NCBI RefSeq assembly: GCF_019175385.1
Contig: NC_083346.1
Coordinates: 186,001 to 250,000, forward strand
Reading direction: 5' to 3'
Length of the DNA stretch: 64,000 bases
Source: Lycium barbarum
Lineage: Eukaryota > Streptophyta > Magnoliopsida > Solanales > Solanaceae
The first letter of the stretch is position 1. Each line of letters opens with the position of its first letter. Under the pieces are notes generated by a model, which worked only from the letters and a program-made list of their open reading frames with translations, had not been told where the DNA came from and did no database searches. A program made the position numbers and the translations under genes. Shown one piece after another: positions 1-14,200 of the stretch.

Positions 1-460
1 CTTTAATATGATATATGTGATCTATACACCAAATTTAAATTTCATCAACGGTACGAATATCTTATTTTTATTAAATAAAAAATTCCTATCAGTTCAATAA
101 CTAAACTATACTCCAAGATTGCATTAATAATCTGACAAAATAATAACAACAATAATAATACTCTCTCCTTTTTAATATGAATGAATTTCTGTCACTTTCT
201 TTATGGTTCAAAATGAATGATTTTTTTCAAAGTTCAAAAGATGTATCATAATTCTTTTTCAAAATTGCCCTCATCTTTAATGAGTTCTTCAACAACTATT
301 TTATATTTCCAACATTTTCAAATATCTAGTTTTAAGAAAAGTCTGTGAAAAAGTAAAAGAGCAATATTGACAAAAAAAAAGAAAATTATTTCTATTTTTG
401 CATTACTAATAATTCATTTTTCTCCCAAATAGTAGTGTCAAGCGTGTGTGTTTCCGCCCA
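1..460. other. AT-rich upstream intergenic DNA
   Basis: No coding frame or recognisable repeat is seen. The stretch is AT-rich with short A and T runs, and I take it as the distal upstream region of the CID-domain gene. A GC-richer stretch begins near 440. Confidence 0.5.
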
Positions 461-944
461 AACGACTGGTTTCCACATCTGTCTTCACCTTGTAAAAACC
501 ACGCCTTTATTAGGGTTTTTACCTCAGACCCTTTTCCTATACGTATTTATTACTATTATATATTAGATTAAATTTGTGTTCTTTATTATTATGCTTTAAT
601 GTTGTTGTGTTATTTTAGGGATTCTTGAAATTTCAGTATCAACTGAAAAAAAACCTGGAGATGCTTTAATTTGAGGTAAACCTTACATGCTCCTTTATTA
701 TTTTAGGGATATACTTTTTTTGTCTGTTCTTCTTTTGATCTAAGTTTAAATTTTCATTTCTACAGTTTAGGTTTTTATTGAGTTGGTGCAGAAAAAACAA
801 CAAAAAACTGAGGTGGAGATACTTTCTTTTTTAGTCAGGTACATTTATGTTTAAAAAGAGTTGAATGGGTTTTACCATGCTTGATAAAATTGATGTTTTG
901 ACTGCTTTTTTTAAGTATATTTTAAATACTTTATCTGAGATGTT

Positions 945-1216
945 TCTATTTGTTGTTTTTCTTGTACTTCGATTATCGTATTAGTTTGTGTTAGTTACTG
1001 CTCCTTTTTTCCGACTGCCATATCAGGCTTTTTATAGTATGTTGCCACGGTTTATTCATTTCCGGTATTTCTTTTTTCGTACTGCCTTGAATTTATTGTG
1101 CTTGTGCCGGGGTCTACCGGAAACAACCTCTCTGTCTCCCAAGGTAGGGGTCAGGTCTGCGCACAATCTACCCTCCCCAGACCCCACTTTGTGGGATTAC
1201 ACCGGGTATGTTGCTG
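945..1216 (+). mobile_element. 5'-truncated RTE-type LINE (SolRTE/TS 3' end)
   Basis: The 3' part carries the family signature: GGTCTACCGGAAACAACC, a CTCCCAAGGTAGGGG block, CCCTCCCCAGACCCCAC and GGGTATGTTG. The upstream part matches the 3' UTR of the longer LINE at 19.5-20.8 kb. The flanks share an imperfect duplication (TTTATCTGAGA near 930 and again near 1218), which suggests the borders of a short insertion in the leader of the CID gene. RTE LINEs and TS SINEs share this 3' tail, so a LINE or SINE origin cannot be fully separated. Confidence 0.7.
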
Positions 1217-1805
1217 TTTTATCTGAGACGATTTAAATGGATTGACATGGTTGGATTCCTGTAGCTGTTGTTTGGGATTGAGGTGTAGTTGTTGTTCACT
1301 TGTTTGTTGTATTGAAAATTCTTAATGTAAGTGATCTTTCTTCATAGCATTTTGCTTTTACAATTCAGATGACACTGCTATAGCTCTTTTTAGTTTTCTA
1401 GATAAGTTTGTAGCCTATAGTCACAAAGGAATTCTTAATGCATTGTATTGAGCGAGATATTTTGGCTGTATGTTACCTTTTTCTTTGTTGTCTCTCCCTT
1501 TCTTTGGGAATTCACTGTCAGATGCGTGTTACAATTTGTCTTGAATATTAGTCACAAAGGAATTAGTAACGCTTGTTACAATTTGTCAAGAATATAGTCC
1601 CAAACTCTTACATCCCAAGGTGTTGAGAGTTTATGGAGATCTTAGAGTGTTGAATTTGTAGGTAAGGGCTGTGATGGCATGGTTTTCTACTTCTTGCATT
1701 GTGTGCAACCTTGATCTTCCCATCTATCTTCTTTTTAAGCACTCCACTTTTTGTATTTTTAAATAGTAGGGTTGTTTGGCCAAATTGCGCGCACATCGAC
1801 AGTTC

Positions 1806-1937
1806 CACCCAATACTTTGCTCATCTGCCTTAGCCTTAACGGGAGAATAACTCGATACTTGTGTTGGTGGGAGGTAGCAGGTACCTGGTGAAATTAGTCA
1901 AGGTCTGCGCAAGCTGGCCTGGACACCACCGTCATAA
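1806..1937 (+). mobile_element. tRNA-derived SINE, partial (family with GGTGGGAGGTAGCAGGTACC)
   Basis: The stretch contains GGTGGGAGGTAGCAGGTACC, then TGCGCAAGCTGGCC and GGACACCACCGTCATAAAAA, ending in an A-rich tail. The same order of blocks is seen at 13.26-13.48 kb (+) and 43.27-43.48 kb (-). The 5' tRNA-like head is missing or too diverged here. Confidence 0.6.
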
Positions 1938-2413
1938 AAAGAAAAAAGAAAGATAGTATTTTTTTTTTCCCCTTTCTCTGGGGTCCAACTACTAAGTGAA
2001 AAATTACTGAATTTATTTGATGTCTTACCAAGACAAAAATTGTTAGGTGCAAAAAAAGTTAGAGAGAATACTGTTACCTTTTTTATTTTTATTTTTTTTA
2101 GAAGAAACAAAATTGAGAGAATGTCATACGTTTGACTCAATTGATGTTTTTGACAACATTGATTGAAGAGATGGCTGGCCCTTAAATGCGGGATATACTT
2201 ATTTCATGATTTTATCTTTAATTTGAAGATTGAATGCGACTTCTCTTTGGGTCTTATCTTTAAAATTGGCATGATTTCTTGGTTTCCTATTGTTGATTTT
2301 TTGAACCTGCTCTTTGATAATATTCTTCACAAAATCAATTTCCTAGTTCATATTTTTCATGTTTATCTGGTATTAGCAGGGATTAATAACCCAAAGATTA
2401 CTTCACCTGGGGG

Positions 2414-5400
2414 ATGGGTGACGATGCTTTTGATGGCCAGCTATTGGCAGAGAAACTGTCTAAGCTTAACAGCTCACAACAAAGCATAGAATGTATCCTT
2501 TTTGTTTGTGAAGATTATACTTTATGCACATATTGCTCGGTTATTTTTTGGTGACAGAATTCATCTTTCAGTAATTTGGTATTGACTTGGTAGCAGGGAT
2601 TGTCTTTTCATTCCCAATTTAAAATTTTTAATCTATTATTAGCTTGTTAAATTCGCTTTTTCTTATAAAAAAGACTGCCATTGTTGTTAGCTCTTAAATC
2701 CCATAATCAATGTACTCCTTGACTCAACTACTTGAGCTTTTTTAGCTGCTATCCTTGTTACTAATTCTTTTTTCTTTCTTTAGAGTAAATAATTAAATTT
2801 ATATCCCCTCTAAAATTGTGATAATTTTAGAGAGTGGTTAAAAATAACGCTTAGCTCGTGAGCTTTTGTGACCCTATTATACATATTTAAACTCCATCTT
2901 GGTGCTACTTCACAAAAATAAGATTTAGTGCTGTGAAAAAAGAGCTCTAGCTTGCTCTCACCATATTGTATATAAGAAAGAGACAGTTCATACATATATA
3001 ATTCTTGTAAATTCTATAACTTATATCTTTTTTTTGAACATAATACTTACAAAAGAACGTCTTATTTTAAATGTAATTTATTAATAGTGCTTAATTTTCA
3101 CAATTAACTGTTGGACGTTAGCCACCGGAGGTGAGAAGCTGTCTATCAGGAAAAGGAGCAGCTTTGGCTATCTTTTTGAGCTGTTGGTTGTCAGAAAAAG
3201 GAGCGTTGGACACGAAACGGAGAGAGAAATAGTGGCTTTGTGTCAAAGTTACCAGTTTCAGAAGAAAATTTAGTAGGGCAGGTGGGATTAGGCTTTCCAA
3301 TTCCGTATGTAGTGGTGGAAAAAAGCTATTTGAGTTTCTATCTAGGTCAGAGAGGTAATGGTACCATATTAACTTGATTGGCCAACAACAACAACAACAA
3401 CAACATACCCAGTATAATCCCGCAAGTGGGTTCTGGGAAGGGTGTGGTGTGCGCAGACCTTACCCCTACCTTTGTGGGGTAGATTGACTTAATTGGCTAT
3501 TTCATCTAAAATGTTAAACTATCAACCTGTGAGAGAAGAAAAATTTCTATTTATTTAATTATTACTGAACACACCTCCTTATGTATGAACATGATTCTTT
3601 TTTCTTGGACCTGGCATATGGAAACACCACTTTGTTACTGAGTGTCTGTGAGACTTTAGCCAAGGATCTCTGTCTGCTTGGGTACTTTTGAAGGAAAAAA
3701 AGAGAAGAAGTAGGGATTTCTTGGGATTGATTGTTGACAACTAGCAATAGGGGCTCTTATCTAATATGGCACGAGAAGGTAAGTAATTATTTTTCTACTT
3801 TGAAATAGTGGAGAATGTTCTTGAATATCATATAATTTTGTTGCAGTGTTTTGCTAGTAAATTACAATAAATCTGGCCGTGTTGTGAATCGAGAAAACCA
3901 TGTAGATATATCCCCTCCAGTGTTTTAAAAGGGGTTTTCGGGCGAGTCCCGGGGCGACACGTACTAAAAACGCACCGAGGCGTCCTAGCGGGGCGCAAGT
4001 ATCATGGGCGTGAGTCTCAACATTTGGGCGTATGCTTAGGCATGAGTGTGCGTTCATTTGGGGCGTAAGCCCAGAGAACTTTCCCAAATTGGAGCCAAAA
4101 TTGCTTAATTAATTTATTTTAATAGGTAAATGTTCAAAAGGTAACTAATGGTAAATTTTCAAATTAAAAAAACTCAAAAGTCAAAGGTCTTCTCCAATTG
4201 TTTTAACCTAATTTCATTTTTTTTTGGCTAGTTAGTTGATTGATAAATACTCTTGGGATGTCTGTTTGCAAAGTGCAAACTATAAAGCACGATATCCTCC
4301 AATGCTTGCTCTGCTTCCACTTCCACACTTATAGCCTCCTTCTTTATGCTTCATTTTCTTAAAGTTTTTTTGCTATCTTTAATTTATTTTTTAAGTTTAA
4401 TTTTTTATTTTTGTATTTCTTTTGATATTACTTCACTTTAGATATTGTGCTAGAACTCTATTCCGGAAAATGTTCAATTTGTATTATAATTATTATTTGT
4501 GATTTGTGTTTTAGTTTTACGTTTTCAGACATTAAATTTATTTTATTGTCATTTTTATTCTTTGAATTATCAGGAATATTAGGAACTAGAGAATCAGCCT
4601 TACAACATTAAGTATGTTCCATCACAATCATGTTGTAGGCGTAATGCATCTTTATTTCCTTCACTTTTTCAAGTAAGAAAAAAAAATCTTTTGTAATGTA
4701 TGTGCACATGGTAGCATGTTTATATAGATATATACGTTTTCTTATTAATTGTATATTTTTTTTTTGAATTTTCTACAATTTTTATGTATTTTTGTATATT
4801 TTTTTATTAATTTATAAATTATTAAAAATTAAATATCCATGGGGCTTACGTCTCGTCTCGTGTTAGATAAAACACCTCGCCTTATGTCCATGCCTGTTAA
4901 AACACTGATCCCTCCTATTAGAAATATAAAAAATCATGGATAATTAAGTTATGAGATCGTACCGATATTTGATCAGAAGTTTTAATCAATTTACAGAGAG
5001 GCTAGTGTATTTTTTAAAACTAGAGGACATGTGTCTTTAATTTTGTTAATTTATAGTAGAATTCAATGTACCCGCAAGGGTGGCTCAGTTGGTTGAGCAT
5101 GGGGCTTCCATAATGGAGGTCTCAGGTTCGAAACCCCCTGCCTACAACAGTAGGGGATTTGTCTTCTGAGTCGAGCTCGTCGCACGGGGCTTGCCTAGTG
5201 CGGGTTATCTCTCCTATGTGGTTTGCAAGCTATTACACAGGAGCGGGGTTTACCCTGTGCGTATCCGAAAGGTAGCGGTTGCGGATTCCCTTGTCAAAAA
5301 AATAAAAAATAGTAGAATTCAATGTACTTAACATTTTTATTTTTTGATTAAGAAAAAATGACTAGATCATTTGAGAAGTGTCAATAGCTAATAATGTTTG

Positions 5401-8192
5401 AGGGAGAGCTATTGTCTCCTTATGGCCTTAAGCAATATTCTCTCATGAACCACTTTTAAAAATCCAGTTTAAGCTTGATAGTAGAGACAAACCGATTTCA
5501 ATTCTTGGTTAGCCTAATATTGGGACCCCATGCTGTGTTCATGCTTTAGATGTATGGGAATGCGGGGAAGTGTTAAGTGTCCCATGTTGGTCGAGACAAT
5601 CACCTTAAATAGTTGCGCAATCCTCACTTCAGCAAGCTTTTATGGTTGAGTTAGACCCAGTGTTCATTTTCTAAGCAGGATGGGTACACTTTTTATTGAC
5701 TATATCCTTTTTATTTTGATAAGTGTTTTTATTGACTATATCCTTTTTATTTTGATAAGTGTTTTTTATTGACTATATCCTATGTAGTAAAAATAGTGTA
5801 ACTTCTATCTATTCGGGAAAATTATATTCAATGACGATCATAATTGGAGGGAATATTATTTCTTTCAGCGTATATGTGACTAATGTAGTCTATTTTTGTA
5901 CTTGGAGCAGAAACACTGTTCTTGTTGTCTTTAGCATACTTTTTGTATTATGAAGTGCTATTTTTAGAGTGTTTGTTTCAGCTTTGGTACGATTTCCTTA
6001 ACATATTATCAGCTTTATCACGATGGTGCATCTCATATCGTAAGAAAGCCAAGCAGATCGTTGAAACGTGGGATAAATCGTTCAGATCTGCACAGCGGGA
6101 GCAACGTGTTTCATTTCTGTACTTGGCCAATGATATTTTGCAGAATAGTCGGCGCAAGGGCAGTGAGTTTGTTAATGAGTTCTGGAAGGTCCTTCCTGCG
6201 TCTCTGAAGCATGTTTTTGAAACTGGTGATGAAAATGGGAAGAAAGTGGCTTCTAGACTGGTAATCCCTTTTCTGCTTTCTGATAGGTGTATTTGTATGT
6301 TGTTAAGTTAGGACTTACTCACAAATGAGTGATCAATTTGTGCATCAGTTAGCCTGAAGCTAGGAAAACTGTGTGAAGCTTCTTTCTCTTCATATAGATT
6401 TGTGTTGTTGGAAATTGGCTGAAAATGCCCAACTATGTCCTATAAAGGAACTAGGCGGTTGTTTGCAAGTATAATACTCAACGGGAGTCGGGGTAAAATC
6501 CACGGGGAACAATGTATAGGACAATCAGGTAGGTAATGAGTTATCACCTCCTATGCAATGCCAAACACTTAAACTAACTAAAAAAGGAAATAGAACCTAT
6601 CAATGGCGGTCACAAGGAATATGGAACAAGAGAGATTTGGAACCTAGGATCTCAAACTCAATTCAAGTCCACTAAATGCATTGCCTAAACCTCACTAATT
6701 ATGCTTAAGTCAATGTTTGTTTGAAATTCAGTTACCAATTAGAGTCTCCCAACAACAAATGAGATTCTTAGTTACCCATTAATGTTTCCCAACAATTAAT
6801 GAGTATCTTTTCTTGAAGCTGATGGTCTATCGAAAACAACCTTCTCCTCCACGGAAGCAACCTTCTCCTCCACAAGGTAGGGGTAAGGTCCGCGTACATT
6901 CCTACCCTCCCCAGACCCCACCTGCAGGATTAACACTGGGTATGTTGTTGTGGTTGTTGTTGTTGTTGTTATTGTTGTATCTTAGTTAGTTCTCATGAAT
7001 TCAACTAAGAACACTAAGTTCATCCAATTGTGGTTACAAGAATGAATTGGTCTATCCTTAGCCTCCATCAATTGTACTCTAGATTAAATTAGTTTCTTGA
7101 TTTATCCAAAACCCTCGTTGGTTAATCTAAACCCAACCTTGGTGCCTTTCTCAAATTCAAACCAAGGTAAATGGCAGTATCTTAGGCTTATCCAAACCTT
7201 TGGAATAAAAACAAATCAAATACTCCCTCCGTTCCATAATAAGTGGTTTTTTAGGCTTTTCAATTTTTTTCAAAATAAGTGGTGCTTTAGGATTTCAAGA
7301 ATACTTTGGGCAGATTATTCCAAAATTGCCCTTATTTAAATAATCAAGATACATTAAATACCTTATTCTTTTTCTACGCATTTAATTATGTAAGCACAAT
7401 TTGATTAGGGGTAAGTTAGTAAAAACACTCCTAATTTTCTAGGAGTGAGTAATTTCTTAAGGGGTGTGCATGAGCTAAAAGAACCACTTATTATGGAACG
7501 GAGGGAGTAACAATTAACCAATTTTTTAATAAGCAAGAAATTTGTCACTACATTCAATGAACAAGGGAGTAACTTAAAACCCATGAAGTCTCCCAACTAC
7601 TGTGTCCACATCCACAGAATAAATCAAGTATGTTTAGTACAACAACAACAGCAACATACCCAGTGAAAATCAAGCATGTTTAGTATATAGCAAAGAATTA
7701 AAGAACGGACATAAAGGGAATAGAGAACTCTCAAAGTGTAGCTCCAATCTTTATGTGTAATAGAGAGGTGGAAAGCTGCAGCCCATCTCTTGTTGCACTG
7801 TTCAGTGGTCAACAAGATCTGGTCATTATTCTTCACCCTATTCCAGGTACATTTCGTTATGCCATGCTCAGTTAAAGAGCTACTAACCACTGGGAACTCA
7901 AAGCAATCAATAAGCCATTGAAGAAAATTTGGAGTACAGTACCTGTTTGTGTCTATTGGGCAGTGTTATCAAAGGCGCGCTTAAGCCCTGAAGCGAGGCT
8001 CAAAACATGTTGAGCGCTTCGCCTCGCTTTATGTGCGCTTCAGTGTCGTCATCAAGGCTCTAAGACATACTTTTCCTTGTCCTCTTGGAGAGGTGACACT
8101 AGATGATTGATATTTCACTTTATTGTAATATTTTTACAATTTCTTTGCCCATATATTTGTTATTCATGCTTATTATTATTAATCTTGGACTA

Positions 8193-8247
<55 letters not shown>

Positions 8248-11200
8248 ATTTTTGCACCATTGCGCTTTTTTCATTAAAGCCCATGCTTTATTTGCGCTTT
8301 GCGCTTAAAGACCCAGCTAACCTTAGAGCTTTTTGCGCTTTTCGCTTTTGATAACACTGCTATTGGGTTGTACGGAAGAAATGAAATGACAGATGTTTTG
8401 AAGGGAAAACAGATACTATACAGAAGTTCAAATACAAATGTGTTGTTGGCTTATTGGTGTAATCTTCAGGATGTAAAGGATGGAGACAACATACTAGATT
8501 TTAGAGATACTTTACAGGAATAGGTTTTTGTACAATGGAATCCTTTCTCTTTGTTTTTGTTTGTTGTGAGGGATTCTTGGACAATGTACTGTCTTTGCAC
8601 TTTCTTAGTGCAGGGCTTCTTTGTTTTATAATATATTGCTTACTTACCTTTTCAAAAAAAAGTGTAGGATCCAATCTTGCTGGCCTGGGCACCACGGTTA
8701 TAAAAACAAGTGAGATCTAATCTTCAATTGATGGTGGATAGATTGAAATCCTCTCCCAAGCCAAAGATAATGAAAACTACCACTAGAACTTCTATTTATG
8801 GTATCTAAGTGATTTAACAAGAAGTCCTAAACTGTCCCTCCGGAGTGATAAAACGTGGACCACATAATATTTTGTGGTCAACACTTTTCAAATTCAACCT
8901 TCATGCGCTCCGCTCAGTAGCACTCTTTTCGTAAAGCGTGGTCAACATAATATTTCGTGGACCGCGAAATCCCAATCTTTGGAATAACACTTTTCTGCTA
9001 CATCGGATTTTCTGTGGTCCAAATTTGATTTATCTACAATACAGGATCTTCACTTCTTGGCATCTTTTTCCATGATTTTTGACTTTTGCATTCTATGCTC
9101 ATCCTAAAACGAAGCAATTAGCATGAGAATTTTGCCATGATTATCCTAAAGACGTTAAAAATCTAAGTAAAAGGCAATGATAACTTTGCTAAAACCCAAG
9201 TTATCATTGGCCCTAAGATGAAGCTTTTTTCTCACCTTTTATATATTTTTTTGCCACTTTTTTTCTTTGTGATGGGGTTGGTTGGTGAAATTCTGCTGTT
9301 ACTTACATAGCTGAATTTTGAAACTGAGAACACTCTCTTTCCCTTCATTGTACTTTAGGCAGGAGAGAGATATATTTTGTGCAAGTTTTTATTCATCTCC
9401 CCATCTATCAGAAAAATTTCTTTTCCTATCCAAAAGTAAAGAGAAAATATATAAATTACTCCCTAAAATTGTGCGGAAAGGCGATTCACACACCTAAACT
9501 TTGCGAGCTTCCCTTTTGGACCCTTTTGTTATTTGAAATGAGTCTGTTATCCCCCTCAGAGGTAACATGACTAGGAATGTGTCATCACCTTCTTAGATTT
9601 ACTGAAAAGCAAAACACAATATTTAAAACTACCAACACCATTCCTACCACCGCCAGCCACGACGTTACAATGTCAAAATAAATAAGGCATCATCTATAAT
9701 TTGCTTGATTTGGACGACTGATCCTGGAAAGAAATCTGCAAGGTGATGATAACAGGGGTTGCTTGAAGCACTGTATTTTTTTTTTTTTTGGAACAGGTAA
9801 CAACCTTGTATTGAAGACCAGTACTTGGGAAGTACTGAAAAACCCCTTCACAAAAGCAAGTGTAAAAAGAAAAAACAACAAAAGCAAGCTGGAGCAGAAA
9901 ACAATCCTAACATGAATCAAAAACATCTAGGATTGTCTTTGTGTCTGCAGGATATGACTTTGTACACCAAAAACAAATAGCGTAACACAATTGAGCTTGA
10001 TGTTCTATATTGTGCTACTTCTATTCTCAAAACATCTAGCATTCCTTTCTTTCCAGATGGTCCACCAAATACAGGCTGGGATGATCCTCCGGTTTCTTCT
10101 GCTCTCTATCCCCTATCCCAGCCTCCTTTCAGCTAAAAGGAGTGTCAACAATCTCACAAGGTTTTGTCCAAGAGATGCCCCTGAGATTGAGAAAAATCTT
10201 CCATAGCTGGTTTGTGACCTTGCAATGTAGAAATAGGTGTCTTACAGTTTCAGCTTCAGTCCCACATAAACAACAGTTTGAGGCTAAGGCACAGATTCCT
10301 TGGCTAAAGCAAGCCACCTTATGGGGTATCTTTACTTTCCAGATGTGTTTGCAGGGCCAAATAAAGGTCTGTGGCTCTGTTGTATTCATAATCTTATACC
10401 CTGAGTTCACCTTATACTGCCTTTGTGTGACCAGTCCACCACAAGCAATCCTCCCCCTCTTGCAACCCTTGAAAAGTTTCCAGATTATTATAAAGTTCAG
10501 TCAATCTGGGAATTTCCCAGTCATTCATCAGTTTCCCGAAAGTTAGCTCCCAACTTGAGGTGACTACATCTCAGCCACTGTCTTATTCTGTTGTTGAACC
10601 AGAACAAATAGATCAGGAAATAAATCCTGCAAACTCCTACTGCCCAACCACTTGTCTTTCCAAAAGAGTGCTTTGTTACCATTTTGAACTTTAATAGCAG
10701 AGTGTCTCTTTTCGAAGGGCCACCAAGCTCTGATAGACCTCCATAAGGTAACTCCACAAGTATTTCTTGCTTCCTTAGTGACCCAGCAGTCCAGTTCCCC
10801 ATACTTCATCTTGAACTTGAAGCACTGTATCTCCGTCTAAGAAATTGGCGTTTCAATCTGCTATATACCATCTTTTCTCTATTGTAGCTAATTCGTTTCA
10901 ATTCCCAACCTGTTTTATTTGCTTAATCTGATCTGAGAAGGAACCGTAAGGCAACAGGAAAAGAGTGAATGAGCAAAGAAATGGAAAAAGCTAACTGGTT
11001 AGTGAATTTGTCTTAAAAAGATGAATATTTAAAAGAAAGAAGTGAATGAAAAAAGAAAAGAAAAAGTAAAATAAAATAAAATAAAGTTAAATCTGATGTA
11101 GCGTTGATGTGGTGGCGCATGTAAAACACCGCCAGCCCCAACACTGGATTTGTATTATCAAGGGGTTAATGGACTCACTTTGGACAAGATCCCGTGTAAA

Positions 11201-14200
11201 TGGCTTTTTGAGACGAGTTCAAGGGGTAATTTAAGCATTTTTCAGAAAAAAAAAAAAAAAACTGAAATGATAGAACATGACGTTAGAACTGTTAGTAACC
11301 TATATATGAGTGCAGATATTTGTTGGGTTTATGATGCTACGTGCATGCAGGTCAAGATTTTAATATGTGGTATCAACTTTTCTTTTGTTGAAAAATATTA
11401 TCACTTTAGACAAGAAAAAATTCTTGTAACAATTTCTCATAGGATTTTATATTTTTCTTTCACTACATAGCTTCAGCAATATTGTTATAAGCAGCGAGGT
11501 TAATGCTCCATAACAGGCTTTACAAGCCTAAAGAACCTCAAATAACAGTTACTAGTTTCAAAAAGCCTAAAGAACCTCAAATAGTAATGTTAGGTCGTAT
11601 TCTGCTGCTAGTTTTTTTTTGTATAATCACGTTCTGGTGGTACTTGAGTAGTGCCAACTGTTGCGTTGTAGTTTGAGGGGCATCATTTTTCTCGGTGTAC
11701 CTGGTTAACTTTCCGTTGACTACACAAAGAAAAAGGATCAATTACAGACATGTTTGTCAGAAGTCAAGAAAGGCTATGCAATTTCAATCTAATTCCAGTC
11801 AGTTCATTCCAAAAATGTCTTGCAACGGTTGCTAATTAGGCCATGAGTCCTAGAAGAAAATTCACTGACATTCTCTTCGAACTCCATCCTACTTATTCGT
11901 TCATATTAGTAGTCGTATTATTACTCTTATAGTTTCTTGTCCTTCCATTTCTGCTACTTACTGTTGTTTCTTATATCTCGATTATCGTATTGATTTGTAA
12001 TAGCTACTGCCTTTTTTCATACTGTCTATCATGCTTTTATAGTATTTTGCCATGATGTTTTATACTGCTTTGAGTTGCTTGTTCTTGTGCTGAGGGTCTA
12101 CCGGAAACAGCCTCTCTACCTCCCAAGGTAGAAGAGGTAAGGTCTGCGTACACTCTACCCTCCCCAGACCCCACTTTGTGGGATTACACTGGGTATGTTG
12201 TTGTATTCTCTTCGAACTCCACTAATATTCTTGTTACATTTGGGAACGCCATAAGTAGAACGCTGTCTTACTCTACGCCAATGCTTTGGATGATGCCCTT
12301 CTATCTCTCATCTTTGACATCCCCTTATAGGTTTGTTTAAAACCTGGACCTCATGGTGATGAAAAGCACACCTTAGTGTCTTGGTTGTGCCTAAGGGGTG
12401 AAGTGCTTGACATGTCATCTTGGTTTATCAAGGCAGACTGCTTTAGATCTGCAATTACGTAGAAACTTCTTCACAACGTCTCTTTATCTTCATTTTATTG
12501 ATTTTTAAGCCTTGGTGTAGTTCTTAAGCTTACTGTCAGTCGAAGCCCATATCACCTTTTTACTTATTCCTTCCCTTTCTGCTTTGTTTTTTTTTCCCCT
12601 GGGTAATATCAGGTTGATATATGGGAAGAGAGAAAAGTTTTTGGATCCAGGGGTCAGAATCTTAAAGACGAAGTGTTGGGCAAAGGTCCGGCTCCGTCAG
12701 TAAGCAACCTGAAGAGCTCAAATCCTATCAAAGTTGTGAAGAAGGATGCTCACTCAGTAAGGATTGTGAGTATCAGCCTAAAATCTTCTGTTCAATATTC
12801 ACGCTGGGTTTGTTATCATGGTTGTTGTACAGGTAATCTGAATATTTTGTTAATTTCAACATCAGAAATTGGCTGTTGGCTGTACTCCAGAGAAAATTGT
12901 AACAGCATTCCAACTAGTTCATGATGAAAATGTGAATGAGGAAGATGCTTTGAACAAGTGTAAAGATGCAGTTTTTCGCGTTGGGGAAATGGAGAGTGAT
13001 ATTGAAAACCTTTCCTCCCAAGGTAAATTAGTAATTGGCTGCTGGAATGAAGTAACTCAAAGTGAAGAATACCTCAATCTTCTCTCTCTCTTAAATTGAT
13101 GTTGCATATCCATTTTGTGTCATTGTTTAGTTATAGTGGAGATATCTCTTGCATTCCTGGCACAAGATTTCAAGTTAACTGTTGTTGTAAGTGGAGTATT
13201 TGCTCTGTATGCCAGCTATATGATGGTTTATCTTTTGGTAGAAATTTCCGGTGAAAAGATGATTTAAACCCAAGTGTGTGACGTAGTGGTCAATGAAGTG
13301 GGAGGAGAGCTATCAGGTCTCTAGGTGGAGGCAAAAACACTAGGTGATTTCTTCCCATTTGCTTAAGCCTTGGTGGCCAGAATTACTCCGTGCCTGTGCA
13401 TGTGGGAGGTAGCAGGTACCTAGTGGGAATAGTTGAGTTGCGCGCAAGCTGGCCCGGACACTAGCAGCTCTTGCCTAGAAGTTCATGGCCAACAACCTTT
13501 TGCTCTTTGAAGTAATCAATGCGTACGAGTGTTGCAAGTTGTTATCTATCTTTTGGAGAATCACATTCCTGGTTTTTGGTTAGCAGGAACATGGAGTCAC
13601 ATCTCCCTTAAGCTAGCATGTGGCAAGTGAATGTTAGACGTCATAAGATCCGAGAAAGTTGGATCTTGAGCACTTCCACTTTTTAAATCTGAAAATTGTG
13701 TATGTCTAGTGCACATACCTTTGTATTATCGGTTTGTTTCAGCGAGTGACGGCCTGGAACTTTTAACCTACACTATTTATTATTAGCTAAACTGAACATG
13801 CTAGCTATTAAGAGCGTTCTCTGTCTTTAGTGATAAGTAGAATTTTTTTCATTTAAAAAGGACCCGTGGGCAGTAAAAGTGATACAGTCAAACCTCTCTA
13901 CAGTGACATCATTTGTCCGGATATTTTTTGGCTGTTATAGTGAAACGTTGTAGAGAACACATAATTTAACATAACATGAAACAGTTCCCAAGAAAATAAC
14001 TTGGCTGTTATAGTGAAATGTTGTTATAGAGGATGACTGTTATAGAGAGGTTTGACTGTAAGAGGAGAATATTCTTGCCTATCGTGACTAACTTTAATGT
14101 AATCCTATGATATCTAACTCATGATTCAAGGTCATCAAGATAGGCGAACACATCAGCGTCAGGGCTTTGATTCAAAGATAGTATAGTACGATATATGTGG

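Larger units (their letters stand above)
480..2413 (+). promoter_or_regulatory. Promoter / 5' leader region of the CID-domain gene, with telo-box
   Basis: A telo-box (TAGGGTTT at 511-518) lies in a pyrimidine-rich, GC-richer stretch at 440-530. Telo-boxes are common near transcription starts of plant housekeeping and translation-related genes. The first ATG of the coding frame is at 2414, just after a TATTAGCAG acceptor near 2380, so at least one intron probably interrupts the 5' leader. The exact start site cannot be read from sequence. A LINE 3' end (945-1216) and a SINE (about 1806-1937) lie inside the leader region. Confidence 0.4.

Noticed and set aside
988..1236. 82-codon plus-strand frame
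   Set aside because: It lies wholly within an RTE LINE 3' UTR. Equivalent frames appear at other copies and reflect the repeat, not a gene.
5072..5150. A free-standing tRNA gene, from the A and B boxes
   Set aside because: The sequence does not close into a normal acceptor stem and continues into a SINE body with an A-rich tail and a 19-bp target duplication.
8198..8242. (TA)n run as a separate finding
   Set aside because: An ordinary microsatellite inside a hAT-like MITE.
10142..10546. 134-codon plus-strand frame
   Set aside because: It is the antisense of an L1 polyprotein remnant with a zf-RVT signature and is not a separate gene.
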